Shown piece after piece: positions 53,536-63,155 of a stretch of 64,000 bases of DNA (positions within the stretch are counted from its first letter, which is position 1; every line of letters starts with the position of its first letter). The translations under genes were made by a program, and so were the position numbers. Where the stretch lies: assembly GCA_016708955.1 (NCBI GenBank), contig JADJES010000003.1, positions 248,001 to 312,000 on the forward strand, in the 5' to 3' direction. This stretch comes from Nitrosomonas sp. (lineage in GTDB: Bacteria; Pseudomonadota; Gammaproteobacteria; Burkholderiales; Nitrosomonadaceae). The notes beneath the pieces were generated by a model. The model did not search any database, had not been told where the DNA came from, and was given only the letters and a program-made list of their open reading frames with translations.

Positions 53536-54337
53536 ATGTCAACGCTTACCTGGATTATTGCCGCTAGCTTACTTGGAGGAATATTAAGCTTATTGTTTGC
53601 AGCAGTACTGGCACTCAATATGCGGGTATCGTGGCTTTCCATACTGGTTTCTTATGCGATTGGCGCATTATTGGGAGCCGCTTTTCTCAATACTTTGCCA
53701 GAAGCATTTGAACTTTCTGAGAACCCGATGCAGGTGACTGTCACTGTATTAATTGGGATTTTGATCTTTTTCATTCTGGAAAAATTAGTGTTGTGGCGTC
53801 ATTGCCATATCGAAGATTGCGAAGCGCATGATCCATTGCATGGTTCCGCGGCAACGGTAACCAATTCAGCATGAGCATGATCACGGGCGCAGCGGCATGA
53901 TGGTTATTGTGGGTGATACCTTTCATAATTTTGTTGACGGTATTTTGATTGCTGCTGCTTTCATGGTGGATGTGCAACTGGGTATTGTGACATCCATCGC
54001 TATTATCGCCCATGAAATTCCTCAGGAAGCGGGGGATTTCATAATCCTTTTGAATTCCGGTTACACGCGCCGCATGGCATTTCTGATGAATTTGTTATCC
54101 AGCTTGGCGACCTTGGTTGGCGGTGTATTGGCATATTTCATGTTGCACAAGATGAATTTTCTGATACAACCGCTGTTAGGGCTTGCATCAGCCAGCATGA
54201 TTTATGTGGCGATGTCTGATTTGATTCCAAGTTTGCATAAACGCCCCGAGATTAATGCAACTATCCAGCAAGTCGCATTGATATTATTAGGAATTTCAAC
54301 TATCTGGCTGATGGGGAATATTTTTCCACATGACTAG
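53536..54337 (+). pseudogene. ZIP-family metal transporter, frameshifted
   Basis: The first frame gives three membrane helices (MSTLTWIIAASLLGG, YAIGALLGAAFLNTLPEAFE) and a His-rich loop start, ending at a stop near 53874. The second frame, shifted by one, continues QHEHDHGRSGMMVIVGDTFHNFVDGILIAAAF, IAHEIPQEAGDFIIL and ends NIFPHD. The two join within the loop at about 53861-53866 (AATTCAG). GDTFHNFVDG and HEIPQEAGDF are the metal-binding helices IV and V of ZIP. Either a pseudogene or one read error. The stop codon lies within the arm of a palindromic element. Confidence 0.85.
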
Positions 54338-54498
54338 GAGGCTGTCCAAGAATAGTGATCGTAGCGAGGGAAAGCTATTTTGAGACAGATTCGATTATTT
54401 GAGGCGAATAGTTATTCTATTTAACGAGAATAATCGGAAAATATGACCAAAATAGCTTTTCTGCAGTAGATCGCTCTATTCTCGGACAAGCCTCCTAG
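54334..54498. repeat. 165-bp palindromic MITE-like element
   Basis: CTAGGAGGCT-GTCC-AGAATAG at the left is matched at the right by CTATTCTCGGACAAGCCTCCTAG read inversely, and the match continues through GATCG and AAAGCTATTTTG / CAAAATAGCTTT with small gaps, giving arms of about 50 bases. The ZIP gene's TAG stop (54335-54337) lies inside the left arm, so the element supplies the end of that gene. Confidence 0.85.
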
Positions 54499-54544
54499 TG
54501 TTTGGAGTGACTGCAAATACGGCGCTTTTTTATAAGGAGTTACA

Positions 54545-54961
54545 ATGATAAAACGGTTAATTGTGTTATTGCTGTTGCTTTTCTGTACGAATGTTGTTTA
54601 TGCGGAAGAGAGCAATATTCTCGAAAAAGTAGAAAGCAGCGCACGTTCCTGGCTTGGTTTGATTGATGGCGGGAAATATGAAGAAAGCTGGGAGATCTCA
54701 TCCGCGCTATTTAAATTGAAAAAATCCGAATCTGAATGGATCAAATTAATTACAGCAACCAGGGCGTCACGTGGCGCAATGAGTGCCAGGTATATTGCAA
54801 CGGCTGCCTCTGGAAAATCATTATCGGGATTTCCGGACGGAGAATATGTTGTGCTCCAGTTTTACACAACTTTCCCAGAAAAAGGATTGGCATTTGAGAC
54901 CGTAACGCTGGCAAAGACGCAAAATGAGACATGGCAGGTTGCGGAATACTCGGTCAAGTAA
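54545..54961 (+). CDS. DUF4019 domain exported protein
   Basis: A 138-residue protein with a signal peptide (MIKRLIVLLLLLFCTNVVYA) and a DUF4019 body: ARSWLGLIDGGKYEESWEISSALFK, followed by a beta-rich half with YVVLQFYTTFPEKGLAFETVTL. Function unknown; the fold is NTF2-like by pattern. A strong AAGGAG lies 7 bases before the ATG. It is isolated between the palindromic element and a convergent glycosyltransferase gene. Confidence 0.85.
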   Translation: MIKRLIVLLLLLFCTNVVYAEESNILEKVESSARSWLGLIDGGKYEESWEISSALFKLKKSESEWIKLITATRASRGAMSARYIATAASGKSLSGFPDGEYVVLQFYTTFPEKGLAFETVTLAKTQNETWQVAEYSVK

Positions 54962-55160
54962 AAGTTAAGAATGTTAGCCCGCCGGATCGCGTGCAAGGGA
55001 TTTTCGAAGAAGTGGTGTAGTTATTCACACCTGACTGAGAAAAACCCTGTGTATCAAGAGCAAGGGCGTGTGCATTCATGCAATATCCGGGCTAGATCTT
55101 TCGGGTGTTCTTAATTTTTATCACAAATTTCGTATCGGATGGGTCTTTCTATACTCATTC

Positions 55161-57758
55161 TTAGGGTATCGCAGACAAGTTTGCCCCTTTAAACCCCTGA
55201 GAAACCCGGTAATAGACACGGCGTACCGGTGTGCCATAACGTTCAATGACACGATGTTCAATGGCGCCCGGTTGATCAAGCATCTGTTTAACGTCCTTGC
55301 CCATACGGGTTTTTTCTAAATGACGGCGTTTCATGCCAACTTGGATGATGGGCCGGTCGGTGGGTGCTTGAGAAGGAAACCAGAATTCATACATGGCACC
55401 GCTATCCCCAAACATGTTGCGTGAGCGGATATCTAGCGGTGCGCTGCCATGGGTGTAAAAATATAGCGCGCTGGCAACAGACCATTTGCTCATACCGACA
55501 ATAATGGGTTCTTTACCGGTTTGATTTTTGACTTCTTCGGCTATTTGCGTAATTTCAGCAGCCGTTTCTCGCCAGAAATAATGCTCTGTGAATAGGTGGT
55601 AAGGAATGCCTGGAATTCCCAGTACTACGTAGTGCAGTACAAACGCATAAGCGAAGATGCATGTAATAATGGTTACTCGCCAAGTTGTCTGGATGCGTTT
55701 GGCTAATGCGCTCAGCTGGTCAGTCTGACCAATCATCCAAGCGATAGTTGGTAATATTGCAAACCAGATTGGGCCAGTCCAGTGAAAGCGCGGCGCGTCA
55801 AAAGTACTGAGTACGAAACAAATGAATAATGGGACACCGGCGAAAACTTGTACGAATAATTGACGCCTGCGCTCAAGTTGATGCGCCTCAGGTTTTTTGA
55901 TTGTAAATAAGGCCAATGCAGCTGCAAGAAAGCCGACTGGGGTTAGCAGGATGATAATGTGGGCAATCAAATAATGTACTGAAAATTTATAGCTGTCCGC
56001 CAACACGCGATTCGACTGAAAAGCGAATGATGCCCAATTATTTTCGTAGTTCCAAATGATGGCCGGAGAGAAGAGTAACAATGCCAATAACGCGGCTAGA
56101 TATGGATGAGGACGTTTCATCCAGCGGCGTGCTGTGGGATCTATCATGACAAATACCAATGCCGCAATACCCAATAACCCCAGTGTGTATTTGGATAGTA
56201 ATCCCAGACCGAAAGCGATCCCCATACCTAACCATGCCGTGCGTTGGCCAGCTAATAATGCACGTTCCATGTAATACAGTGTGGCGGCCCAAGTTGCGAC
56301 TAATGGGGCATCGGGTGTCATCAGTAGGCCGGAAGCAAATCCCATTGGCAATATAGACAATAACAATACTGTGCGCATTGCGGTGGATTTGTTGTATAGG
56401 TTTTGCGCCAGGGCGTATAGATAGCCCATAGTCACAAAGCCGCAAAGGAGGGCGCCAATGCGCACGCCAAATTCATTGTGTCCCAGCAATGCTGTGCCGA
56501 ACCAGATTAACCAAGCCACCATGGGAGGATGATCATAAAAGCTCAGATCCATGTGTTGCGCATACTGCCAGTAATACGCTTCATCCGGGATAAGTTGTGC
56601 CAGACCAAAATAAACTAAACGCAGTAATATGATAAATATGACGATACCAATCGCTGCTGTGCGCCAGCGTATTTCAAGAGATGGCGGGTTTTCTTTATTG
56701 GGAAATACATAAAAAGCGGAACCTAAGTAGTTCACGGTCGCAGTAGCAATGATGGCTGGAAAAATTGCCAGCAGGGGCGGTACGTGCCAGATATAAACGA
56801 GTAAGGCCAATACACCTCCGCGCAGTAATAACGCGAATGCGCCAACAGTCAGGAAACGGCCAAATTGATGCCATTGCAGATAGCCTGTGTGGTGTTCACG
56901 GAATGCCCATTTTGAATTAAGGGTATAGTTAACAGTTGCAGCGACAAAGAAACTAACGAAGTGAGCCAGAGCAAGTCCGTCGCCACGGCTGATCATCCAC
57001 TGAAAAATGATCGCATCAATTAAAACGCCCAATAAACCCACTGCAGCAAAGCGGCCAGCCGTATTGAGTGTGGCCGTACCACCGGCTAATGTAATCAGGC
57101 GTTGTATATAAGCTTGCTGGTGCGAAAAAGACAATTTGGAGGTGCCATGCGTTCGATCATGAAAACAAATGGGTACTTCGGTGACGCGAAGCTTTCCCTG
57201 ATTGGCCATGAGTAGCTCGAGCAGAATTTTGTAGCCATGTGCATTATTTGAAATACTTCCAGTCAGTTCGCGACGGAATGCAAAGAAACCGGACGTGGCG
57301 TCATTTACATCACAAATCGGGCGCGCTATCCAGCCACCAACACGTGACAGCAATTGCCGGTACAGTGGCCAATTCTCAGTACTGCCCCCTGCAATATAGC
57401 GGCTGCCAATGGATACGTCACGAGTGTTGTTCAGTATGGGCGTGACGATAGCCGGTAAGCTTTCGGGCGGATGACTTAGATCTGCATCCATGACCACAAT
57501 GACATCGCTTCGGGCTTTGGCTGCTCCTGCCAGTATCGCTGCAGTCAGATCCGGTTTCTCCTGCCGTTCAATGAGATGAACGTTTGATCGGCTTTCCCAG
57601 GCGCGCACCTTGTCAGGAGTGCCATCAGTGGATCCATCATCAACAAAAATGACTTCAAAACTACCCGGTTTAAGATCCAGTGCAAATAAGCGGGTTAAGA
57701 GTAAATCAATATTCTCGGATTCATTCAATGTGGGCACTATGATGGAAAATTGAGTCAT
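55161..57758 (-). CDS. GT2 - GtrA - GT39 three-domain glycosyltransferase fusion
   Basis: An 865-residue membrane protein. Residues about 1-230 are a polyprenyl-phosphate sugar synthase (GT2, DPM1-like): SIIVPTLNESENI, FVDDGSTDGT and VMDADLSHPPE. Residues about 240-360 are a GtrA flippase-like domain with four helices (RFAAVGLLGVLIDA). Residues about 370-865 are a PMT/ArnT-type GT39 with IPDEAYYWQYAQHMDLSFYDHPPMVAW, the catalytic Asp-Glu pair, and many helices. One chain could make a lipid-linked sugar, flip it and transfer it to an acceptor. The acceptor (lipid A, hopanoid or protein) is unknown. Confidence 0.88.
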   Translation of the reverse strand: MTQFSIIVPTLNESENIDLLLTRLFALDLKPGSFEVIFVDDGSTDGTPDKVRAWESRSNVHLIERQEKPDLTAAILAGAAKARSDVIVVMDADLSHPPESLPAIVTPILNNTRDVSIGSRYIAGGSTENWPLYRQLLSRVGGWIARPICDVNDATSGFFAFRRELTGSISNNAHGYKILLELLMANQGKLRVTEVPICFHDRTHGTSKLSFSHQQAYIQRLITLAGGTATLNTAGRFAAVGLLGVLIDAIIFQWMISRGDGLALAHFVSFFVAATVNYTLNSKWAFREHHTGYLQWHQFGRFLTVGAFALLLRGGVLALLVYIWHVPPLLAIFPAIIATATVNYLGSAFYVFPNKENPPSLEIRWRTAAIGIVIFIILLRLVYFGLAQLIPDEAYYWQYAQHMDLSFYDHPPMVAWLIWFGTALLGHNEFGVRIGALLCGFVTMGYLYALAQNLYNKSTAMRTVLLLSILPMGFASGLLMTPDAPLVATWAATLYYMERALLAGQRTAWLGMGIAFGLGLLSKYTLGLLGIAALVFVMIDPTARRWMKRPHPYLAALLALLLFSPAIIWNYENNWASFAFQSNRVLADSYKFSVHYLIAHIIILLTPVGFLAAALALFTIKKPEAHQLERRRQLFVQVFAGVPLFICFVLSTFDAPRFHWTGPIWFAILPTIAWMIGQTDQLSALAKRIQTTWRVTIITCIFAYAFVLHYVVLGIPGIPYHLFTEHYFWRETAAEITQIAEEVKNQTGKEPIIVGMSKWSVASALYFYTHGSAPLDIRSRNMFGDSGAMYEFWFPSQAPTDRPIIQVGMKRRHLEKTRMGKDVKQMLDQPGAIEHRVIERYGTPVRRVYYRVSQGFKGANLSAIP

Positions 57759-57805
57759 GTAGCTCCACGGATTAAGGTTGACACGTGATTATTGGCGGCA
57801 TAATT

Positions 57806-58801
57806 TTATTTTTGTAGTTTTTGGTATTTATTGACCGCTTTATTATGGTCTGTCAGATTGCTGGAAAATTGAGATTCTCCGTTACCTTTTGCGACAAAAT
57901 AGAGCGCATCGGTTTCAGCCGGATTAAGCGCTGCACGGATGGAAGCGAGACCGGGTAAGGCAATGGGAGTGGGCGGCAAGCCTGCGCGCGTATAGGTATT
58001 GTATTCCTGATCGGTAAGCAAGTCTTTTTTGCGCAGATTCCCATCGAATTGCTCACCCAGACCATAGATAATGGTTGGGTCTGTTTGCAATCGCATGCCT
58101 TTACGCAACCGATTGATGAAAACACCGGCTATCGTGGTGCGATCACTTTCCAATCCGGTTTCTTTCTCTATTAAGGAGGCAAGAATGAGTGCTTCATAAG
58201 GTGTGGCTAATGGTAAAGATTCAGCGCGTGATGACCAGCTGGATTGTAAATGATTCTGCATGGTCTGATAGGCGCGTTGCAGAATTTCTATATCGCTGCT
58301 ATTTTTAATAAAATAGTAAGTATCCGGGAAAAATAATCCTTCTGCAGCCGCTTCTGTTGCGCCGATTAACTGTAGTATTTCCTGGTCACTCAAGCCGACT
58401 GTATGGCTCTGTATGGCAGGGTGTTCGTTTAGTACCTTCCGTAATTGCGCAAAAGTTGAACCTTCAAGAAATCTTATTTCATTCTGTTTTGCATCACCCT
58501 TTGTCAGATAATCTAATAGCGCTATTTGAGAGATATTCTCGGTGAGTCGATAGTCGCCGGCTTTGATTGCTGATTCCTGATTCAGATAACGTGCTAATAG
58601 TATCAATGGCCATTTGCTTGGGAAAACACCCGCATCGGCTAGTTGTTGCGAAACTTGTTTTAGATTACTGCCAGGACGGATAGAGAACTCATAGGGGGTA
58701 GCAGGAAGCGAAATACTTGAATGGACATGAAGATAAAGCCATCCAATTAACAGAATGGCGATAGAAACGATCGAAATTAGAAGGCGTTTTAGCGTAGGCA
58801 T
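57806..58801 (-). CDS. mltG: Endolytic murein transglycosylase MltG
   Basis: Start at the Met of MPTLKRLLIS (58801); 331 residues. One N-terminal membrane helix is followed by a LysM-like region (IRPGSNLKQVSQQLADAG) and the YceG domain with ILASLIEKETG carrying the catalytic Glu and TDPTIIYGLG. MltG cleaves nascent glycan strands. It lies 24 bases downstream of fabF, a usual place for it. Confidence 0.95.
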   Translation of the reverse strand: MPTLKRLLISIVSIAILLIGWLYLHVHSSISLPATPYEFSIRPGSNLKQVSQQLADAGVFPSKWPLILLARYLNQESAIKAGDYRLTENISQIALLDYLTKGDAKQNEIRFLEGSTFAQLRKVLNEHPAIQSHTVGLSDQEILQLIGATEAAAEGLFFPDTYYFIKNSSDIEILQRAYQTMQNHLQSSWSSRAESLPLATPYEALILASLIEKETGLESDRTTIAGVFINRLRKGMRLQTDPTIIYGLGEQFDGNLRKKDLLTDQEYNTYTRAGLPPTPIALPGLASIRAALNPAETDALYFVAKGNGESQFSSNLTDHNKAVNKYQKLQK

Positions 58802-58824
58802 GCGCCACAAAAAGGTAAAGTTTT

Positions 58825-60066
58825 TTATACGCTACGGAAAACAAGCGTTCCGTTAGTTCCCCCAAACCCGAAGGAGTTCGATAGCGCAACTTTGATGTCC
58901 ATAGCTCTTGCTGTATTAGGGATATAATCCAGATCACATTGCGGATCTTGATTGACAAGGTTGATTGTGGGGGGGGCAATCTGATGATGTATTGCCAATA
59001 CGGAGAAGATTGCTTCTATACCACCGGCAGCACCGAGTAAATGTCCTGTCATCGATTTGGTCGAATTGACGGCAAGTTTGCTTGCGTAGTCACCGAAACA
59101 ACGTTTAACTGCAATTGTTTCAGCGATATCACCCAATGGGGTGGATGTGCCATGTGCATTAATGTAATCGACTTCTGTGGTATTAATGCCTGCATTTTTA
59201 AGGGCATTAGACATGCAGCGTGCTGCGCCTTCACCATCATCGCTTGGCGCTGTCATATGGTATGCGTCTGCGCTCATGCCAAAGCCAGCTAATTCCGCAT
59301 AAATTTTTGCTCCCCGGCGTTTGGCGTGTTCTAATTCTTCCAGTACTAAAACTCCGGCACCTTCACCCAGCACAAAACCATCACGATCGATATCCCAGGG
59401 CCGGCTCGCAGATTCCGGATCAGCATTATGTGCTGATAAGGCTCTTGCGGCAGCAAATCCGCCGATGGCAAGCGGTGTTACACATGATTCGGCACCGCCG
59501 CACACCATGACATCGGCATCGCCATATTCAATCATGCGGGCCGAACTGCCAATACTGTGTGTGGCTGTGGTACAAGCGGTCACAATCGCTATGTTGGGGC
59601 CTTTATAACCGAACATGATGGATAAGTTACCTGCGATCATGTTGATGATTGTGCTAGGAATAAAGAAAGGCGATATTTTACGAGGCCCGCCTGCATGGTA
59701 AGCAGTATCTGTACTCTCAATCATAGGTAGGCCACCTATGCCTGAGCCGATATTTACGCCGATCCGTTCCGGGTCAAGTTGTCTAACTTCATCTATGCCG
59801 GCATCTTTAACAGCTTGAATTGCTGCTGCCATACCATAATGGATAAAGGTATCCATGCGGCGTGCTTCTTTAGCAGACAAATATTGCTGAATATCAAAAT
59901 CTTTAACTTCACCAGCAATTTGTGAAGTGAAATTGGATGCATCAAAACGGGTTATCCGAGTGATACCGGATTTTCCTGAGATGATGCTCTCCCATGCGCT
60001 TGATATTGTGCTTCCAACAGGCGACACAATACCTAACCCGGTAACTACTACCTTACGTTTGGACAA
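58825..60066 (-). CDS. fabF: 3-oxoacyl-ACP synthase II
   Basis: A 413-residue condensing enzyme that elongates acyl-ACP with malonyl-ACP. VTACTTATHSIG holds the nucleophile Cys, NAHGTSTPLGD and KSMTGHLLGAAGG the two catalytic His, and SNSFGFGGTNGTLVF the C-terminal gate. Intact and full length. It follows acpP by 37 bases. Confidence 0.97.
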   Translation of the reverse strand: MSKRKVVVTGLGIVSPVGSTISSAWESIISGKSGITRITRFDASNFTSQIAGEVKDFDIQQYLSAKEARRMDTFIHYGMAAAIQAVKDAGIDEVRQLDPERIGVNIGSGIGGLPMIESTDTAYHAGGPRKISPFFIPSTIINMIAGNLSIMFGYKGPNIAIVTACTTATHSIGSSARMIEYGDADVMVCGGAESCVTPLAIGGFAAARALSAHNADPESASRPWDIDRDGFVLGEGAGVLVLEELEHAKRRGAKIYAELAGFGMSADAYHMTAPSDDGEGAARCMSNALKNAGINTTEVDYINAHGTSTPLGDIAETIAVKRCFGDYASKLAVNSTKSMTGHLLGAAGGIEAIFSVLAIHHQIAPPTINLVNQDPQCDLDYIPNTARAMDIKVALSNSFGFGGTNGTLVFRSV

Positions 60067-60103
60067 AATAACTCCGCTTACATGTACTTAAAAAAACAAA
60101 ATA

Positions 60104-60340
60104 CTACTTAGTATTAGCAGTAACGTAGTCAATCGCTTCCTGGACGGTATTTATTTTCTCAGCTTGTTCATCTGGAATCTCGCATTCGAATTCTTCCTCT
60201 AGTGCCATTACCAATTCGACCGTGTCGAGTGAGTCTGCTCCCAGATCATTAACAAAAGATGATTCATTCTTCACTTCTGCTTCATTCACGCCAAGTTGTT
60301 CAGCTACAATCTTTCTAATACGCTGTTCAATATTTTCCAT
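60104..60340 (-). CDS. acpP: Acyl carrier protein
   Basis: A 78-residue acidic protein. Ser37 in LGADSLDTVEL receives the 4'-phosphopantetheine arm. Position between fabG and fabF is canonical. Confidence 0.98.
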   Translation of the reverse strand: MENIEQRIRKIVAEQLGVNEAEVKNESSFVNDLGADSLDTVELVMALEEEFECEIPDEQAEKINTVQEAIDYVTANTK

Positions 60341-60458
60341 CTAGGTATTTCCTTCTCGGGTAAGATAAACATTCTCATTCTAGCAAATTTTCAATGCTAG
60401 CAAAACTGAAACATATCACTGCTAATTGCGCAGTTCTGATTATTCAATGACTCGTGTA

Positions 60459-61202
60459 TTAGTCCATATACATTCCGCCGTTGACATGGAGTGTAGTGCC
60501 TGTGATATAACCTGCTGCGGACGAGGCTAAAAATGCCACTGCTGAAGCGACTTCTTCAGGGCGTCCTAATCTTCCCAAAGGAACATGCTGAATTAAGTTT
60601 TGTTGAAATTCATCGGCCAGTGAACGCGTCATGTCCGTGTCAATAAAACCAGGAGCAACACAGTTTACAGTAATATGTCGACTGCCGACTTCCCGCGCCA
60701 ATGATTTACTAAAACCAAATATGCCTGCTTTTGCAGCAGCATAGTTTGTTTGTCCCATATTTCCCATTGCACCGACAACAGAGGAAATATTAATGATGCG
60801 GCCGTAACGGGCTTTCATCATGGCACGGAGGACTGCGCGACTTAGCCGGAACACTGATTTTAAATCAGTTTCAATGATTTCATCCCATTCTTCATCTTTC
60901 ATGCGCACTAATAGGTTATCGCGCGTGACCCCGGCATTATTGATCAAAATTTCCACTTCACCAAATTTTTCGCGAATGATTTGAATCGTATTGTTAATTT
61001 GCTCGGTATCATTCACATTCAAAGTGATACCTATGCCTTTGATACCGGCTTTCTCCAAATATTGATTAATGGTGTTTGTGCCACTTTCAGTGGTCGCTGT
61101 ACCAATCACTACTGCACCCAACTGACCTAGCTTAAGTGCGATGGCTTGTCCAATTCCTCGGCTGGCGCCTGTTACTAAAGTTATTTTATTTTCCAAAATC
61201 AC
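60459..61202 (-). CDS. fabG: 3-oxoacyl-ACP reductase
   Basis: A 247-residue short-chain dehydrogenase. TGASRGIGQAIA binds NADPH, NNAGVTRD follows, and the catalytic Ser, Tyr and Lys lie in INISSVVGAMGNMGQTNYAAAKAG. The C-terminal TGTTLHVNGGMYMD is typical of FabG. It is 48 bases from fabD. Confidence 0.97.
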   Translation of the reverse strand: MILENKITLVTGASRGIGQAIALKLGQLGAVVIGTATTESGTNTINQYLEKAGIKGIGITLNVNDTEQINNTIQIIREKFGEVEILINNAGVTRDNLLVRMKDEEWDEIIETDLKSVFRLSRAVLRAMMKARYGRIINISSVVGAMGNMGQTNYAAAKAGIFGFSKSLAREVGSRHITVNCVAPGFIDTDMTRSLADEFQQNLIQHVPLGRLGRPEEVASAVAFLASSAAGYITGTTLHVNGGMYMD

Positions 61203-61250
61203 ATCTCCATGAATAGTGACATGACTGTTCGGAGCAAATGTCCATTGTCG

Positions 61251-62195
61251 TTATATTATCCTTAAATTATTAACAGCTTGCTTGATCGCTTCACTGTTTG
61301 CCAGTGATAACTGCTGTAAATTCTGATCGATGCGTTTGTTTAGTCCGGCCAATACCTTTCCCGGCCCACATTCGACGACATGGGTTATGCCGGCAGCGGC
61401 AAAGGCTCGAATAGTATCTACCCAGCGTACAGAACTGATAAGCTGTTGAACCAAAATTTTCTTAATAGCTGTCGTGTCGGGATGTGTCTTTACATCGGCG
61501 TTATGCAGAATTGGGATTTTAGGAGGGTGCAGCATCACGTGTTCCAGTTGCTGCTGCATACGTTCAGCGGCTGGTTTCATCAGTAAGCAATGCGAAGGAA
61601 TGCTCATTGGCAACATGATCGCACGTTTTGCTCCCTTTGATTTAGCCATTTCAATTCCTTGCAGGATGGCATTTCTGTGTCCGGCGATTACTACCTGACC
61701 CGGCGAATTGAAGTTGGCCGGCTCAAGAGATTCTCCTTTACCTTGGTTTGTGATTTCATAACAAATTGCTTCAATGAGCTCGTCATCTAATCCGAGAATA
61801 GCCGCCATGCCACCCACACCCTCCGGTACGGCTTGTTGCATAGCTTGCGCACGGAAGCGCACCAGCGATAACGCATCAGCAAAACTCAGCGCTTCGGCTG
61901 CGACCAATGCCGTGTATTCGCCCAGACTATGTCCAGCCAGGAACGCCGGTTTGCCGCCTCCTAGGCTTGTCCACGCACGATACACAGCTACCCCTGCGGT
62001 TAACATAAGCGGTTGTGTGTTGATGGTGAGATTGAGATCGTCCGCTGGTCCGGTGTTGACCATTGACCAAAAATCCTGTTTGAGGATATCGGATGCTTCT
62101 TGAAAGGTTTCCTGAACGATGGGTAAATCCGCATACCCATTGACCATTCCGACAGATTGTGACCCTTGACCTGGAAATACAAATGCAAATTTCAT
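61251..62195 (-). CDS. fabD: Malonyl-CoA:ACP transacylase
   Basis: A 314-residue enzyme that loads malonyl groups onto ACP. FVFPGQGSQSVGM is the N-terminal signature, GHSLGEYTALVAAEA contains the nucleophile Ser and IPSHCLLMKPAAE the catalytic His. It starts 3 bases after the fabH stop. Confidence 0.97.
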   Translation of the reverse strand: MKFAFVFPGQGSQSVGMVNGYADLPIVQETFQEASDILKQDFWSMVNTGPADDLNLTINTQPLMLTAGVAVYRAWTSLGGGKPAFLAGHSLGEYTALVAAEALSFADALSLVRFRAQAMQQAVPEGVGGMAAILGLDDELIEAICYEITNQGKGESLEPANFNSPGQVVIAGHRNAILQGIEMAKSKGAKRAIMLPMSIPSHCLLMKPAAERMQQQLEHVMLHPPKIPILHNADVKTHPDTTAIKKILVQQLISSVRWVDTIRAFAAAGITHVVECGPGKVLAGLNKRIDQNLQQLSLANSEAIKQAVNNLRII

Positions 62196-62198
62196 AAA

Positions 62199-63155
62199 TC
62201 ACCAGCGCAGTAATACTGCTCCCCATGTAAATCCACCGCCAACACCCTCTAATAGGATCAGTTGATCAGGCTGGATGCGTCCGTCACGTACCGCCATGTC
62301 GAGTGCAAGCGGTATGGAAGCCGCAGAAGTGTTGCCATGTTTGTCTACAGCTACGACTACTTTATCCATGGGCAATCCCAGTTTTTTTGCCGTTGATTGA
62401 ATGATTCGGATATTCGCCTGATGAGGTATCAACCAGTCGATGTCCGTAGTCTGTAAATTATTTTTGGCTATAGCCTCTTGCACCACTTCTTCAAGAACTT
62501 TGACGGCGAATTTAAAAACGGTATTACCTTCCATGTTGATGTAGGGCGTACCTTGTACTTTTCCACCGCTGATACAACCCGGCGCTGATAAGATATTGCT
62601 ATAGCTGCCATTGGCGTGGAGGTGGGTAGATAAAATGCCCGGTTGATCGCTTTGCGAAAGCACTACTGCACCGGCGCCATCGCCAAATAAAACGCAAGTG
62701 CTACGATCGTTCCAGTCAAGTATTTTAGAATAGATTTCGGTACCGACTACTAAAGCATTCCGGCACTTACCTGAACTCACGAACATGTCGGCGGTCGCCA
62801 GCGCATACACAAAACCGCTACAGACGGCTTGAACATCAAATGCCGGGCAGTTTTCTATACCCAGTTTATTTTGCAGAATACAGGCAGTGCTTGGAAAGAT
62901 CATGTCCGGAGTCGTGGTGGCGACAATGATGAGATCAATATCTTTATTGGTTACGCCAGCAGCCTGCATGGCATTCTGACACGCATATAACGCCAAATCG
63001 CTGGCTACTTGATCTTCGCTGGCAATATGCCGCTGTGTAATGCCTGTGCGCGTTCGTATCCATTCATCATTGGTATCCACCATGCGTTCCAGATCAAGGT
63101 TGGTGAGAATTTTCTCAGGTAAATAACTACCTGTTCCAGTGATTCTTGAGTACAT
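62199..63155 (-). CDS. fabH: 3-oxoacyl-ACP synthase III (FabH), in frame with plsX
   Basis: From the internal Met at 63155 (MYSRITGTGSYLPEK) this gives 318 residues, the usual FabH length. QAVCSGFVYAL has the catalytic Cys, IPHQAN the His and KHGNTSAASIP the Asn of the triad. FabH starts fatty-acid synthesis from acetyl-CoA and malonyl-ACP. There is no stop between plsX and this Met, so the open frame is a 597-codon fusion. The other frame reads AAA-TAA-TG here, meaning the fabH ATG overlaps a TAA (TAATG) that would end plsX if plsX were shifted by one base. No good Shine-Dalgarno precedes the ATG. Confidence 0.92.
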   Translation of the reverse strand: MYSRITGTGSYLPEKILTNLDLERMVDTNDEWIRTRTGITQRHIASEDQVASDLALYACQNAMQAAGVTNKDIDLIIVATTTPDMIFPSTACILQNKLGIENCPAFDVQAVCSGFVYALATADMFVSSGKCRNALVVGTEIYSKILDWNDRSTCVLFGDGAGAVVLSQSDQPGILSTHLHANGSYSNILSAPGCISGGKVQGTPYINMEGNTVFKFAVKVLEEVVQEAIAKNNLQTTDIDWLIPHQANIRIIQSTAKKLGLPMDKVVVAVDKHGNTSAASIPLALDMAVRDGRIQPDQLILLEGVGGGFTWGAVLLRW

